DNA of 64,000 nucleotides, taken from contig NC_077223.1 in NCBI RefSeq assembly GCF_024763615.1, positions 95,294,627-95,358,626 on the forward strand. Reading direction: 5' to 3'. Both the position numbers and the translations under genes were made by a program. Position 1 is the first letter of the stretch, and each line of letters starts with the position of its first letter. This DNA comes from Phlebotomus papatasi (Eukaryota > Arthropoda > Insecta > Diptera > Psychodidae). This document shows, piece after piece, positions 1-11,184 of the stretch. The notes below the pieces were generated by a model that was not told the origin of the DNA, did no database searches, and saw only the letters and a list, made by a program, of their open reading frames with translations.

Positions 1-2060
1 CTTGACTGCGAACAATGCTGCCCGCGGGGATGAAATTCATCCACCATCCAGATTGTTTCGGAGACATATATATATATTCGCGGAGTAATGTTTGAAATGG
101 ATAAGACAACTAAGACGACAAGAGTATCCAACGTAATATCGAATATTTCATCATTCTCCAATGGAGGGAGAGACAGGAGATGGTATGAATAAAAATCTCG
201 AGAAAAACCAACCACATCCCCGAGTCATTCATCTTCATTGAGAGACGAAAGATAAATTGAATCAAATTGACAAAGCCAAATTCTACCTTCTTATATTTCC
301 ATAGCTGTATTTCGATGGATAAGACGTAAAAGTCACTACCCATCATCCTATTATTCTACCCGGAAGATGTTAGATTTTCAGGTAAATCAAGAGAAATGAC
401 AACTCAATTAGTGAAAGAATATCCGATAATGCATTGTAATTATTGCTCAGTGAATGATTCTTTTGTGTTAGGAAAATGAGAAATTCTGCTTTGCTCTCAA
501 TCTATTGAATCACTTCATTTCTTTTCATTATCTATCCCACTTCTGAACTTGTGAGTTAGACAATTCCCCAAAGAGTCACTAGAAATCACAAAGGAAGAAT
601 CTTCTTATGGTATAATGTTCTTTAAAGACTTTAAGAATTTTCGTTTTCAAATTTGGTTTGTGTATAAGGATTTTTTTCGATTGATATTTTTACATTTGAT
701 AAATTGAATTGATTTCCTATGTTTTTATTAGATACCCCCATGGCTATTTTCCGAAAAATTTGAGGCATTGGACTAGTTATTAAAATATAATATTATAATG
801 GACCAAATTTATTTGAAACACATTAAAAAATGAATTTTTCAAAGCTTGAATCGTCGAAGGTACTGCGCTTTCAGCTACTCGATTATTTATAATCATTTCA
901 AGAATTATTTTTCGAAATTACTTGGAATTGGCATATTGATCGAATAAGGATGGTATTTTTAAAAGCCTTATTTTAATAACAATAAAAATTTTAATGGTTA
1001 TCGTATTTGATTTCCCTTACTGGTACCAAATTTAGTTTAAGATTTTGACTGTAGTATGACTCTTTTATTCGTAAATTACTTATACAATGGAACAAATATC
1101 TGACCATTAGACTGTGTTTCCAAGAAAAAATCGGAAAATTAACAAAGAATATCCCATTCTACTACATTCCTCAATAGATCATTCAAATCTTAATCTTCAC
1201 TAATAATACTTAAAGCCATATAATAGCGACATATCACCCGTACGTTACCTTTATTAAAATTTAGTATTCTCACTTTATTTTGCATAACAGCTTTATTATT
1301 CAAAGTGTAATCGATTGATATGGATGACTCTAAATTATCAGGCTAAAGTGACTTAAGTGATATATGGCTCTTTTCAGTAAATGTGAGGAATAGGACTACC
1401 TTTTAATATATTGTTATTATTTTGAGTTAGATTCATTAAGGAATAACTACACACTTTAGTTATCCTAAGCTTGCATTGTCCCTAGGTTCCCTTACCGACC
1501 GGTCATAACCCTATTTCCTTTATCTAAAAGCTCTAAAAGTGATGATTTTGTGATAAAAATAGTGATCGGTTATAAACCAGTTCATAACTGATTGGAACCG
1601 GTTCAGTTTTCTCAGAAATTTCAAGATTTTTTTTTAACCTTCGACCTTGAAAATCCGTTATTAGGAATGATTCAACGGTATTTCCGTACATGGTCAAATG
1701 TCCGCCTGGGTAATCTCTAAAACATATCCAAAATTGAAAAAGAAAATCGCACGACGCGTTTTCAACCAATCCCAAAAAAACATGGTTTTGGAGGGGAAGA
1801 GAGGGGTGGGACATATTAATGGTCCCAGGGTTAACTTATTGGGGGGTCCTCCGAAGGTCCCAAGTCTCTATCTCTCACCATTTTGCACTTAATTTTGATT
1901 GAAAATAAAACGCAAAAATAAGACATTTTTAAGACACTCGTTCCTTAACTTACCATCAAGACTGGACCCCAATTTTAGTTCTGAACATTAGCAATAGTTC
2001 TTTGCAAGAGATAATTGTTGATATACAAAACATTTACCGGCAAACTTTCCCTTAATCCCA
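1..2060. other. Unassigned non-coding DNA
   Basis: No convincing coding exon, RNA gene or complete element is visible. Open frames here are short, start mostly at non-ATG codons and resemble no protein I know. A short (TA)n run lies near 68-80. Positions about 745-880 hold a fragment of a repeat described separately. Around 1560-1615 there are several CCGGTT/AACCGG-like words, but no clean hairpin. Confidence 0.6.
745..880. repeat. Degenerate repeat fragment (CCGAAGCTTGA family)
   Basis: The stretch has an ATTTGAGGCATTGGACTAGT-like segment, then an AAGCTTGAATCGTCGAAGGTA-like segment and a C/G-rich GCGC word. The same order recurs near 37290-37456, 39650-39790 and 41900-42001, where GTTGTCCGAAGCTT is followed by GTC(G)TCCGAAGGTA. 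No termini or target duplication are clear, so these are old fragments of one interspersed family. Class unknown. Confidence 0.5.
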
Positions 2061-2189
2061 ATTTTTCCCAAACGTATGACTTATTTCGGAATACGATTTT
2101 TTTCCAAACGTACGACTTATTTCGAAAAGGAGGGGTATATGTCAATAAATTAAATTTATTTTAAAAAACTTAATCATCCAGGTAATATC

Positions 2190-2905
2190 TTTTGTGCATT
2201 AAGAAAAAACCTGAAAAGTTAAAACAACTCTATGGCAGAGTTGAATTAACTCTAAGAATATCGATGAAATTGTTACTCTCTTTCGTTGTAAATTTTAGTA
2301 TAGTTGAAACAACTCTTCGTGCGAGTTCAATGAATTCGTCGGATATCGATGTAATTATTACTCTTTTCCGATGTAAAATTTCATCTCGGCTGAAGTATAT
2401 GCTTAAGCGTTTTCGTTTTAAGAATATACTTCAGTCAAGAAGATTTTCGTGTGACAAAGTTCATAAGGAACATCAACTAGAAATATGCCTAACAGTGTTT
2501 CATGAAGACATGTGCGTGCATCATACGTGATATTTCGCTCGGAACATAGGAAACTTGACCTCAAGAAAATATTAATAAAGAAAATGATAAAATAAAAAAA
2601 AACATAAAATTGTAAAACATATTCATTTTGGGATTTGAAAGAGTTATTTTAACACTAAAAAAGATTTAACTCTTAAAACAAGTTATTTCAACTTTTAAAA
2701 TGAGTTATTTTCAGTCTTAAAAAGAGTTATTTACACTCTTTTGTCATGTAAATTTTAGGGAAAAAAAGCTAAAAACAACTCTTCAGAATATTACACCTAA
2801 ACAGAAGTAAAATCAACTCTAAAATATAGTTCTTCGAAAATCACAAGGAAAATGAGTTATTTCAATATCGATTCGAGTAAGTTTTACTCGATTATTTTTC
2901 AGAGT
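2190..2905. repeat. GAGTT-motif-rich degenerate repeat region
   Basis: The hexamer GAGTTA or GAGTTG, and its complement AACTC, recurs many times on both strands. Spacing is short between about 2640 and 2745, where AGAGTTATTT-like words follow each other every 25-35 bases. The layout resembles subterminal repeats of a decayed DNA transposon. A 112-codon open frame in the first half shows no recognisable domain and is probably a by-product of the repeat. No termini identified. Confidence 0.4.
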
Positions 2906-2927
2906 GTACTTATTAAGTATTTAATAA

Positions 2928-3186
2928 CACTGAGGAAAAAGGGGGTGCGATTAACTTTTTTTCCTCGTAACTTTAACACTCTTTATGTGTAAAAGTATAT
3001 CAACATTTATTAATGTTAATTTTACACCTTTTTAAGTGTAAAATTAACATGAAAAAGGGTAACTTTAACCCATAATACACCTAAAAAGCATAATATTTAC
3101 ACCGATTTCAGATCAATATTGCAGGGTAAAATTAACATTTCGGAATGTTATTTTAACTTTTTCGGATTTCTCTCACTAACTCAGTG
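2928..3186. mobile_element. CACTGAGA-ended MITE, copy A
   Basis: The element starts CACTGAGGAAAAAGGG and ends CTCAGTG. It is flanked by AA on both sides (2926-2927 and 3187-3188), a 2-bp target duplication. The interior alternates AACTTTAACAC, TTTTACACC and AACATT words that pair across the element. Length 259 bp; about 8 extra bases lie just inside the right end relative to the other copies at 3803, 5765 and 62851. Non-coding. CACTG ends with 2-bp duplications suggest the CACTA/CMC superfamily; this is inference. Confidence 0.75.
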
Positions 3187-3802
3187 AAGTTCTTAACTCA
3201 GTGACTTAATTTTAAGGTGTTTTAGAATCGGAGTTTTCGTTTGGAAAATCTAGGACACGAAAGAAAAAATTTAACAGGATTTTGGGATAATTGTGAGTGA
3301 AATTACATTCCCGGAGTGCTATTGAGTCTAAAATGGAGAGTCTTGAGTCCATTCCATCCAACAATTTCATTTTGATAACTGCGCACCGCTCAGTAAAGTA
3401 GTTTCATTACAATGCACTTGACGTGTTTTTTTTTACTTTTCTAAAAGTCTTCAATATCCGTAGGGTCGAAGGAATACATTTTCGGCAGGGAGCCCCTATT
3501 GACACTTTTGTTAAAATGTTGAAATTTATTAATTTAATCTAATAAAATTTAAGTAATATGACATTTTTTATTAATCTACGTTTTTCAATAAGAATAGGTG
3601 CTCAAATTTCGTATTCCAATAGTACAGAGTACGGTGTCAATAGATGTTCGTTTCACCCTATTCATAAGAATTATCTTGAAAAGTTGTTTTCTGGTTGTTT
3701 ATTAGTTTTCGATTATACTATGTCTTTTATGTTTTTACATGAAACTTCTATAATAGATCATGGTTATAGTACAAATCTGAAAATTCAAATGCGCTTTTGT
3801 TA

Positions 3803-4055
3803 CACTGAGAAAAAAAGAAGCTACGATTAACTTTTTTTCGTCATAACTTTAACACTTTTCGGGTGTAAAAATATATCAACATTTTTTAATGTAAATTTTA
3901 CACCTTTTGAGGGTAAAATCAACATGAAAAAAGGGTATCTTTAACCCATAATACACCTAAAAAGGGTAATATTTACACCGATTTCGGATCAATACTTCAG
4001 GGTAAAATTAACATTTCCGGAATGTTATTTTGACTTTTTTGGATTTCTCTCAGTG
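3803..4055. mobile_element. CACTGAGA-ended MITE, copy B
   Basis: The element is 253 bp, bounded by CACTGAGAAAAA and TTTCTCTCAGTG, with TA on each side (3801-3802 and 4056-4057). It is about 85-90% identical by eye to copy A, including ACACCGATTTCGGATCAATA in the middle. Non-coding. Confidence 0.8.
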
Positions 4056-4057
4056 TA

Positions 4058-5300
4058 GAAACAATAATCTAAATTTAAAAGCACTGAGTTACTCTTTGTA
4101 CTTATACACAAAATACTTTTTAGAAACTCACCTTTGTTTATCCATTAAACATAAAATCACAGTATGGAGATTGTCGTGCAAAGTTGAAAGTTGCCGTATA
4201 TACAAGAAGCTTGATGGCATATCAAAGTGTTATTTATTTTTTGCGTAGGTTCACGGGGTCAAAATTGTTCAGCAATGTTTCAAGTCACTGCAATATATCA
4301 CGTTTGAAAGTGAAAAAAAAGGCCTCTCGATGTGTAGAGAAATAAATGGTGAATTCTTTCAATTCTCTCACATACGACAATATCTGAGACATTTATGTGG
4401 TATCGTTTGCGATATATCTTATCTGGCTCAATATTTTATAATCTTGGCATTCAAATAAGTTCACACTTGGATAAATTTCCATCTGCAACAGGCCAATTGA
4501 GAATCACTGCCAAGTTTCGATGGTATATAATACTTGTAAAATTGCAAACGATAAATTGTATGCACAATTGGTTGATAGTGTTGGTTTGGAAATAGTTGCA
4601 TTTGGTACCTTTGGTGCTTTTGTGAATTGTTGGGAAGGTGGGTACCTCACCTTTTGCTGTATTTATAGTATACCTGTGTATTGGCCTCTGGGTTCAAAAT
4701 TCTTCAGAAACCGGTTCCCATGGATTCCATCTTCAAGACATACACAGACTATTCTCTCTTTCTCTCCAGAGAACCAATCTCCTTCCCTCCATCTCTACCA
4801 TTCACCTTTATTGCTTCATTTACTCACGAGAATCAGTGGCTGTTTCAGTTTTCGGCGAAATCTCTTGTCCACACCGAAAATTTTCAATAGTAATTGGTCC
4901 CGCGAGAAGAATTTGTTCAAATTGCACCAAACCTGAGATATTGTTTTCAGCAATAATCCACTCTCGACAGCTTGCAATTATCATTATGCGTACGCACTTT
5001 CATGTTTCGGATGCATACAAAACAGCTCCCCGTGCGCGCACGAAAATTCAATATATACAGAGCACAATAATTGAATTAAAAAGGTCATATTAGTGGGTGA
5101 TAAGCACCAACTGAAATTCATTCGACGCGGAAATTCATTATTTGCTTAATGCAAATTCTCTTTTGTTTCTATATCCCCATTTAGAATAATTAGTAATTGC
5201 ATGGTTTCTTCCTCTTCTTTTTTTTTGACCAAAAGAGAGTACCATCTGAAACGAGTGCAGAAGACAGGAGTTCTTCCTTAATATACAGATAAAGGCCATA
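4058..5300 (+). other. Region upstream of the secreted-protein exon
   Basis: No gene is recognised. Overlapping open frames of 138 and 151 codons occur at 4520-5093 in different frames, with no domain, so coding is unlikely. The region directly upstream of the exon at 5338 could contain its promoter and 5' leader. An AATATATACAG word near 5051 is TATA-like. The pyrimidine-rich run at 5207-5227, followed by AAAAG and later GACAG, could be a splice acceptor of a 5'-UTR intron. None of these is proven. Confidence 0.35.
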
Positions 5301-5337
5301 AATTGTGCAAGGAAAAAGAGTCACAAAGGCAAGAGAA

Positions 5338-5518
5338 ATGAGTGAAAATCCTGTAAAAATGCACAAGTTGGTACTTTGGAAGCTTATACCCTGCCTCATG
5401 GTACTACTCTTGCTGGTTGATACAGCACAGAGTGACTACGAGAATACGTGGAATTTCTATTATGAGCAGCCGTGCTGTGGGAACACCAATGGACAGCATC
5501 ATTTGAGGCATCATAGAG
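5338..5518 (+). CDS. First coding exon of an unidentified secreted protein
   Basis: Seen: an ATG at 5338 opens a frame of 60 codons that reaches a consensus splice donor, AGAG|GTGAGA, with GT at 5519-5520. The exon therefore ends in phase 1, and the frame stops soon after in the presumed intron. A second ATG at 5359 (residue 8) would also serve. Residues 8-32 form a classic signal peptide: MHKLVLWK, then a Leu/Val/Met-rich core, then a small-residue end TAQS. The mature start is acidic and aromatic (DYENTWNFYYEQ), followed by a Cys pair (PCCGN) and a His-rich stretch (HHLRHHR). Inferred: an extracellular or secretory-pathway protein whose later exons lie beyond a long intron, possibly past this window. 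No downstream exon could be linked. I do not recognise the family. The signal peptide and donor together make this the only credible gene piece seen here. Confidence 0.72.
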
Positions 5519-5729
5519 GTGAGACATTTAAGTCGATATATTAAAGGTGGAATGTATTAAAATATGTAAAAGACCTGCCATCCTGTTAAGGGTGGTGCAC
5601 ATAAAATAAACCAAATCAAAAATGAACTTAACGATGATCTAACAAGATCTTAACTCACCTGGCTATTTACTCAATTAGAAGTTGAAAGAGAAGCCTCTTT
5701 CAGATTGTTTTAAATGTTTCAATCACATA
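5519..5729 (+). other. Presumed start of a long intron
   Basis: Starts with GTGAGAC directly after the coding frame at 5518. If the exon is real, all or much of the sequence to the right could be intron. No acceptor with a continuing phase-1 frame was found. Confidence 0.4.
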
Positions 5730-6190
5730 GGGGAAAGTACTCTCCCTTCGAACGTTCATGCCTTCACTGAGAACAAAAAGGGGGTGCGAATAACTTGTTT
5801 TCCTCGTAACTTTAACACTTTTTAGGTATCAAAATATATCAACATTTTTTAATGTTAATTTTACACCTTTTTAAGTGTAAAATTAACATGAAAAAGGATA
5901 ACTTTAATCCCTAATACACCTAAAAAGCATAATATTTACACCGATTTCGGATCAATACTGCATAATAAACATTTCCGGAATGTTATTTTAACTTTCTAGG
6001 ATTTCTCTCAGTGTTCGAATAATGTGAATTTCTTTTACTTTTCCTAAAAGATTTCCACATTATTATTACATAATTATCAATAATTGATAATAAGCTAACT
6101 AATACTTAATAGAAATGTTTAAGTCTCTTAGGAGAACTTAAAGAAAATTCACATTATTCGAAGGTAGTTCGAAGGGAGAGTACTTTCCCC
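5730..6190. mobile_element. GGGGAAAGTACTC palindromic MITE, copy 1, interrupted
   Basis: Termini are GGGGAAAGTACTCTCCC and GGGAGAGTACTTTCCCC, with TA duplicated at 5728-5729 and 6191-6192. The whole element is palindromic, with TTCGAATAATGTGAA in each arm. It is split at 5764/6014 by the CACTGAGA MITE at 5765-6013; without the insert it is about 210 bp, like the copies at 39107 and 43407. TA duplication suggests a Tc1/mariner-type helper. Confidence 0.85.
5765..6013. mobile_element. CACTGAGA-ended MITE, copy C, nested
   Basis: Bounded by CACTGAGAAC and TCTCTCAGTG, 249 bp. TT lies on both sides (5763-5764 and 6014-6015). The intact host sequence CATG(C/T)CTTCGAATAATG exists in the two other copies of the host MITE, so the empty site and the 2-bp TT duplication are directly readable. 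Confidence 0.85.
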
Positions 6191-6192
6191 TA

Positions 6193-7091
6193 TATGTTCT
6201 TTCAATCTTGGTAACGCAGCTATCAGTGAGATGTTGCGGCATTATTTATGGTCTCAAGGCAATTTTTGTCAGAAAATGATTTTGAAAATCAAAAAAATTG
6301 TGATGTAATCATAAAAGATCAAATATTCTTAATTTTGTGGTTCTTCAAAATGATTTTGTGCCAAAAGTTGAAGATTTTTGCTAGGAGGCCGTATGTACGG
6401 GCCATAAGTAATGCCGCAACCATAGTTCATGTTTTTCTTTTATTAATAAAATCAACATTTCGATCCTATAGATATCTTTTAGAAGGCATCTTGGAGAAAA
6501 TTGGGCAAGCTTCGAGGACCTTTGCTTTGACTCATTCTGCTGTATTCTACTAGTTAGGAATCTAGTAGTAGATCACAGCTGATTCCTAGTAACGAAAATT
6601 AGATGAACATATAATTATACAATTACCTAGGTCGCCTAGGTCAGTGAATCCTTGAGTGCATCCTAAATAAAAATGTACGTCTTAACACATAAAGTGTCAA
6701 AGAGACAAAGAGATATAGTTCTTCGTAATGACCATTAGATGGTAAAAAACAGAGGGTAAGGATGTGAAAATTATATCTTTACGAATTACTATCACTAAAA
6801 CCTACAAAAAAAATTCTACGTCGTAAGTTTTCCTGTGTTATAAGTTTTCTAATTCATAAAGAAGTTCATTAAGATTATGAAGTTTTGTAATCTTAAAACG
6901 ATCTTATGCCCTCTACAGTCGCAGGATTGAAAATCCGTATTCAAGACATAATTAATACGTCTGAAAGTGATTTAAATTCCTAGTTTTCCGAAAAAATGCA
7001 TGAGTTCACCGGGGGCTTTATGTGGTTTTTCGGGTTTACAAGCCTTCCTTATAGTTTATCCCTAGTTTTCTGGGAGTTATACTTAAGTTTT
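6193..7091. other. Unassigned non-coding DNA
   Basis: No gene, RNA or complete element is seen. A 101-codon open frame at 6248-6553 lacks any recognisable domain. Confidence 0.5.
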
Positions 7092-7390
7092 CCGATTTCC
7101 TGTGAGTTACTTCACGTTCCATATGGGATAAACGGGTTACCTTTGGATTCTAATTGGTTCCAAGTATTTTACGTAGATCTCTCAAATTTACAAGTGTCCT
7201 CCGTGAATTCTCAAGGGTTATTAATCCTTACTGACCGATTTCAGTTCGCCGAAATAAATTATTCCTTGTTCAGAATTCACAGAGGACACTTGTAAATTTG
7301 AAAGGCCTACGTAAAATATTTGAAACCAATGAGAATCCAAAGGTAACCCGTTTAACCCGTATGGAACATGAAGTAACTCACAGGAAATCG
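7092..7390. repeat. Inverted repeat, arms about 118 bp
   Basis: The left arm (7092-7210) begins CGATTTCCTGTGAGTTACTT and ends GTGAATTC. The right arm (7273-7390) is its near-exact complement with roughly ten mismatches; about 62 bases separate the arms. A transcript would fold into a long hairpin. Probably a fold-back element or MITE; no target duplication was fixed. Confidence 0.75.
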
Positions 7391-7489
7391 GATGCGAACA
7401 AGGTTATAACGGTATAGTTTATTCTGGGTTTAATTTTTTCATTACACGGGTATAGGCGTGATCCTGAAATAGGAAAATAGATCTTGAAT

Positions 7490-8230
7490 CATCATCATCA
7501 TTTTTAACCGACTATCCCTATTCGGATCGCGGGCCCATAACGTTCAGTTTTGCAGCCCACGTCTCTTGATCCTCTGTCACTTCAGGACGATATTCGGGTT
7601 CGATCTCAAGGGACTCCTAGGTGAAGATTCTGAATTTGATTCAGCCACCTTGTCCTTGATCTGAATCGAGGTCGACGTCTCCTCGAAATTGCTTGCGAAT
7701 CAATAATAAAACGCCCAATTGAAGTACGACCGACGAGGCTACAAGAGTTGGAGCGTTGGAGGGATGGGCTCAATGGGCCCGTCCTGAAGAAAATTCTTCT
7801 AGGGCTTCTAAAACAACGGAACCAGTTACGTTGGTGACCTTGGTGACTTTGAGAGTTGCTAAAACGTTTAACTTTAACTCTTTAAGGACGATTGGGTCAC
7901 CGGTGACCCAAAAATAAAATTTTTCATACGATCTGCTAAAGTTATGCTTTGCTCTAAAAAGTTAGAAAAAGTGATTTTTTCTGGCCCCCCGATTTTTGAC
8001 CTTCTCGTCCTTAAAGGGTTAAAGATATTATATCACTAGTTCCCACCGGTAGATAAAGTGGAGAACGCGCAATGGATTGTCCCGAAAGCGTATAAGAATT
8101 AGCCCCTCAGCCGAATTTTAACCGTGAACAGGCAATTGGGCTCTATTCCGGAAGGCTAATGAAGAAGGGCACTCCAATATGTTTCCGTACGTGATTTATA
8201 GCATTTGTTGATACACAATCTATGACTATA
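7490..8230 (-). mobile_element. LINE-like fragment, interrupted by a TTAA MITE
   Basis: The left end is an (ATC)n run at 7490-7501 followed by TTTTTAACCGACTATCCC. On the minus strand this reads as a 3' UTR ending in a GAT repeat, a style seen in several insect non-LTR retrotransposons. The right part (GCGCAATGGATTGTCCCG, TTAACCGTGAA, CACTCCAATATGTTTCCG) matches in order a second fragment at 60600-61190. Local G+C is higher than the surroundings. No reverse transcriptase motif is visible, so the class is an inference. Confidence 0.45.
7878..8018. mobile_element. TTAA-flanked MITE, copy 1
   Basis: Ends are CTCTTTAAGGACGA and TCGTCCTTAAAGGG, with TTAA at 7874-7877 and 8019-8022. The interior includes GGGTCACCGGTGACCC, itself a palindrome. 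TTAA duplications are the hallmark of piggyBac-type (or Kolobok) transposition. It sits inside the LINE-like fragment. Confidence 0.75.
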
Positions 8231-10059
8231 GGAAGTTCGTCGATTTAAGGTTTATCAGTTTTTAAAGTATGAGCTTTGAATTCGTTCAGATAATTTGTTT
8301 TAAGTTTCTAAACTTTCAGAATAAACCGACATTTAATAAGATTATAGAATTGAGGTACCTAGTTGAATATAATAGAGCTAATACAGTGATGAAGTTCAAA
8401 TTATGTTTGAATTAAACTCTAAAAGAGATAGCTTCTAAATCTAGCGTCTTGAACACATAAAACTTGTTAAATCTAGGCGTTAAAATCCGGTATGTAAAAC
8501 GCGGAAAACATAAGATTAATTGCTCACCTTATCAATCTTTAAAGTCCAAAACTGAAGTACGACGGATTTATTTTTTCAAGTCCCTACTTTGCATCTTCCG
8601 TTCGATCTTAAGTAGAACTATCATATTCATCTAGATCCAGAAGACAGTCCCTTGCCCTTATACATAAGATATTCACCATGAGTACAAGAATACCTTACCA
8701 TACTATCTGTACATGTACCCCTTAGACTTGTTGTATCTTGGATAGTAAGACGAGGCCTGAGTTTACTGTGGCAAGAGGTAGGGTGTAGGGTGTGAGAAAA
8801 TAAACTCCTTCGTGACATGAAGACTTTCTTGTTCATCTCAGCGTGTTCCTTTTGACACACCACATATAAGATGATGGGAGGGAGGATTGGGCAAAAAAAA
8901 AAGAACTAGAACTCTGTCGGAAGAGAGGAAAAGATTTCGCATGCGAATCATGAAAACGCAGATCACGTAGTTGGTTTTGGAAGCGCCACTCCTTGGAAGT
9001 TCCTCCTCATGCAACCCACTCCAGTAGATCTCATGGTTGGAACACCATTCTCAGGATCTCCATAGACTCTCATGGCACAAAAAAAATCCACACACACAAA
9101 ATTTATTTCCCGGCACTGGATTATTTTGACATAAAATTTTTATTAAATTACATCGTTGTTCGTCAGTGGAACTCATCGTGAGAAGAGACACGCAGTTCAT
9201 TCCATGGGATTACACACATTTTCCCATCCCCAAGATTGTCACAACAGCAACATTTTCAGCGATAATATTCCAGAATATTTTGTTCATACACAATTTTTCC
9301 ATTTTTCCCGCCACTGTTGCTCACACCCTTGATTTTTTTTGGTAAATTTTACCACACTGCAACATCAAATACACTATGAATATCAACTAACAAACACGTC
9401 TGTGGGCACTTTGTTGTTCAATATTTCGGGCAGATAAAAGAACAGTATTTAATTCAATTGGAAATATGATAATTATTTTTTTTGTGGAATAATTAATTTC
9501 AATATAATGTTATTTAATTAATATTGGAGTTTTGCATGAAGGTTTGAACTCTGTCGGAATACATAAATAGGGCTCGTGATGTTTTTATTAGTTAAGATTT
9601 TTGACACAAAATTTCATTCTTCTCACAATCCACTACCATAAAAGAGGAACTATGGAAAAATGGAAAAATCGATATTTAATTTTTTTAAGAACTTCCAAAC
9701 CACCTGGGAGATTTTTAATCGGGACAGTCTTTTTGAAAATTTAATCCCATAAAACTTTGCCAAAGAACATTTTCTTCTATCTCGAATGAAAACGTGCGTT
9801 TCGTGCCGTTTTCTCAAATATCTTTTTGATAAAAGTAAATGTCGCTTTTAGTCCAGATATTTTCTATATTGTATATCGTGCTTTCTGATTTATTTTACCT
9901 AGAGTGGGAATTTTCAATAAAAGAACTTCGAGAGGAAAAGCTAGAGGATCGTAAAACGTGCAACGGTTTCATGTCAAATCATATCCGAATTTTTCTGGAA
10001 AATCGTTTGGTCAAAATTGGTCTCTTACCGTACAGAAAATAAAATTTCAATTGAAATTT
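8231..10059. other. Unassigned non-coding DNA
   Basis: No gene or complete element is seen. Open frames (78 codons on the minus strand at 8627-8863, 62 and 67 codons on plus) lack domains. The 9000-9420 part is complex, non-repetitive sequence and could be regulatory, but nothing specific can be named. Confidence 0.5.
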
Positions 10060-10066
10060 TTGTTGT

Positions 10067-10298
10067 AGGGGGTCCGTGGTGCAATTGGTAAGAGCGTTCA
10101 GTTCTTGGGCGGTGTGATCCCTGGCTCGACTGTCACAGTTGTGAGTTCGAGTCCCGCCCGGTGCAAATGATTGAAACGTCTGAATGGACATTTTTCACCA
10201 AACACTATAAACTGAATAATAAACTTGTAAACTGAACAATGTACAAAATTGCAATAAAAGCCCGGTACATTGAAATAAAATGAAATAAATAAAAAAAA
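10067..10298 (+). mobile_element. tRNA-derived SINE
   Basis: An internal RNA polymerase III promoter is visible: a box A-like TGGTGCAATTGG at 10077-10088 and a box B GTTCGAGTCCC at 10145-10155. The boxes are further apart than in a normal tRNA, and no acceptor stem forms, so this is not a functional tRNA. The tRNA-like head is followed by an unrelated body (TGAATGGACATTTTTCAC) and an A-rich tail (TGAAATAAAATGAAATAAAT). TTGTTGT occurs directly on both sides (10060-10066 and 10299-10305), a credible target duplication. Related pieces are at 18104 and 18838. Confidence 0.85.
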
Positions 10299-10305
10299 TT
10301 GTTGT

Positions 10306-11180
10306 TTTTTTGACGGTTGTGAAGACTATCTAACCGTCCTATCACACCAGGATTTTTTCAATTTGTAGATTCAATTTAATTTTCAGATAACTTGCTCATC
10401 TGCATTATTTTGCATTAAAAATCATTTGAAATTATATATTTTCGCTCATTTATTGATATAAACTAATACTTGGCCCACCAAAACATGTTTAAACGTGCTA
10501 AAATAGTATAAATGTTGTTGCTCAATTAAATTTGAATTCAGCAAATTAAAATGTTAAAATTGCTCATTAATTTCAATTTTATTGCAGTTAAATAAGTAGC
10601 CTTTTGAATCAAGTTGTTCTTATTAAATTTATTCACTCATAATTAATTATTATTTGTGGCAAAAAAATAAGATAAGTACAGTGATTTAGTGATAAACTTG
10701 TACGGGAGTGAAGCTTCAGTATCGGGAGTAATTTCCTAAATTCCTCCAAAGCCATTCGGAAGAAATTGATGTGTTAAGAAATCGCAGTTGAGATGACTTC
10801 ATAGAGATTTTCAACAAAACTGTATGAGAGTTTCTTCATGAGCCCCCTTGCCTACAACTCTTTCTTCTGGCCTTAGTGATCCTTCTGAATAACAGATTAA
10901 TGACTTATAAGACATTTTAAGTACTATCACGACTATCACACATTTTCCGGAGTTATTCACAATAAAAAATCTTGCGGCACTATTTAAAATTGAGCAAATT
11001 TCTTGCAAAATGTGTCCTGGCTGTGAGAATTTTCAAGTAAATTCTTGAAATCTTATAATGCTCAATTGGCTCAATTGAATTTAAAATTAAACTGTGAAAA
11101 TCCTAGTGTGATAGCACCGTAAGGTAAGAGTTTCAAGCCTCGATTTTTTCATCATATCGAATATTGGAATTTTGGCTAAG
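10306..11180. other. Unassigned non-coding DNA
   Basis: Very A+T-rich sequence with no gene, RNA or repeat termini that I can identify. Confidence 0.5.
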
Positions 11181-11184
11181 AAAA

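Noticed and set aside
4520..5093. Two overlapping frames of 138 and 151 codons upstream of the exon
   Set aside because: They occupy different frames over the same bases, lack domains, and the reading contains many unrelated Ser/Phe/Ile runs; likely chance.
10067..10165. Functional tRNA gene
   Set aside because: Box A and B are present, but their spacing is too long, no acceptor stem forms, and a SINE body, A-rich tail and target duplication follow.
9979..10191. Minus-strand frame with APGGTRTHNC-like residues
   Set aside because: This peptide style is the antisense reading of tRNA box B in SINEs. It overlaps the SINE at 10067 and is not a gene.
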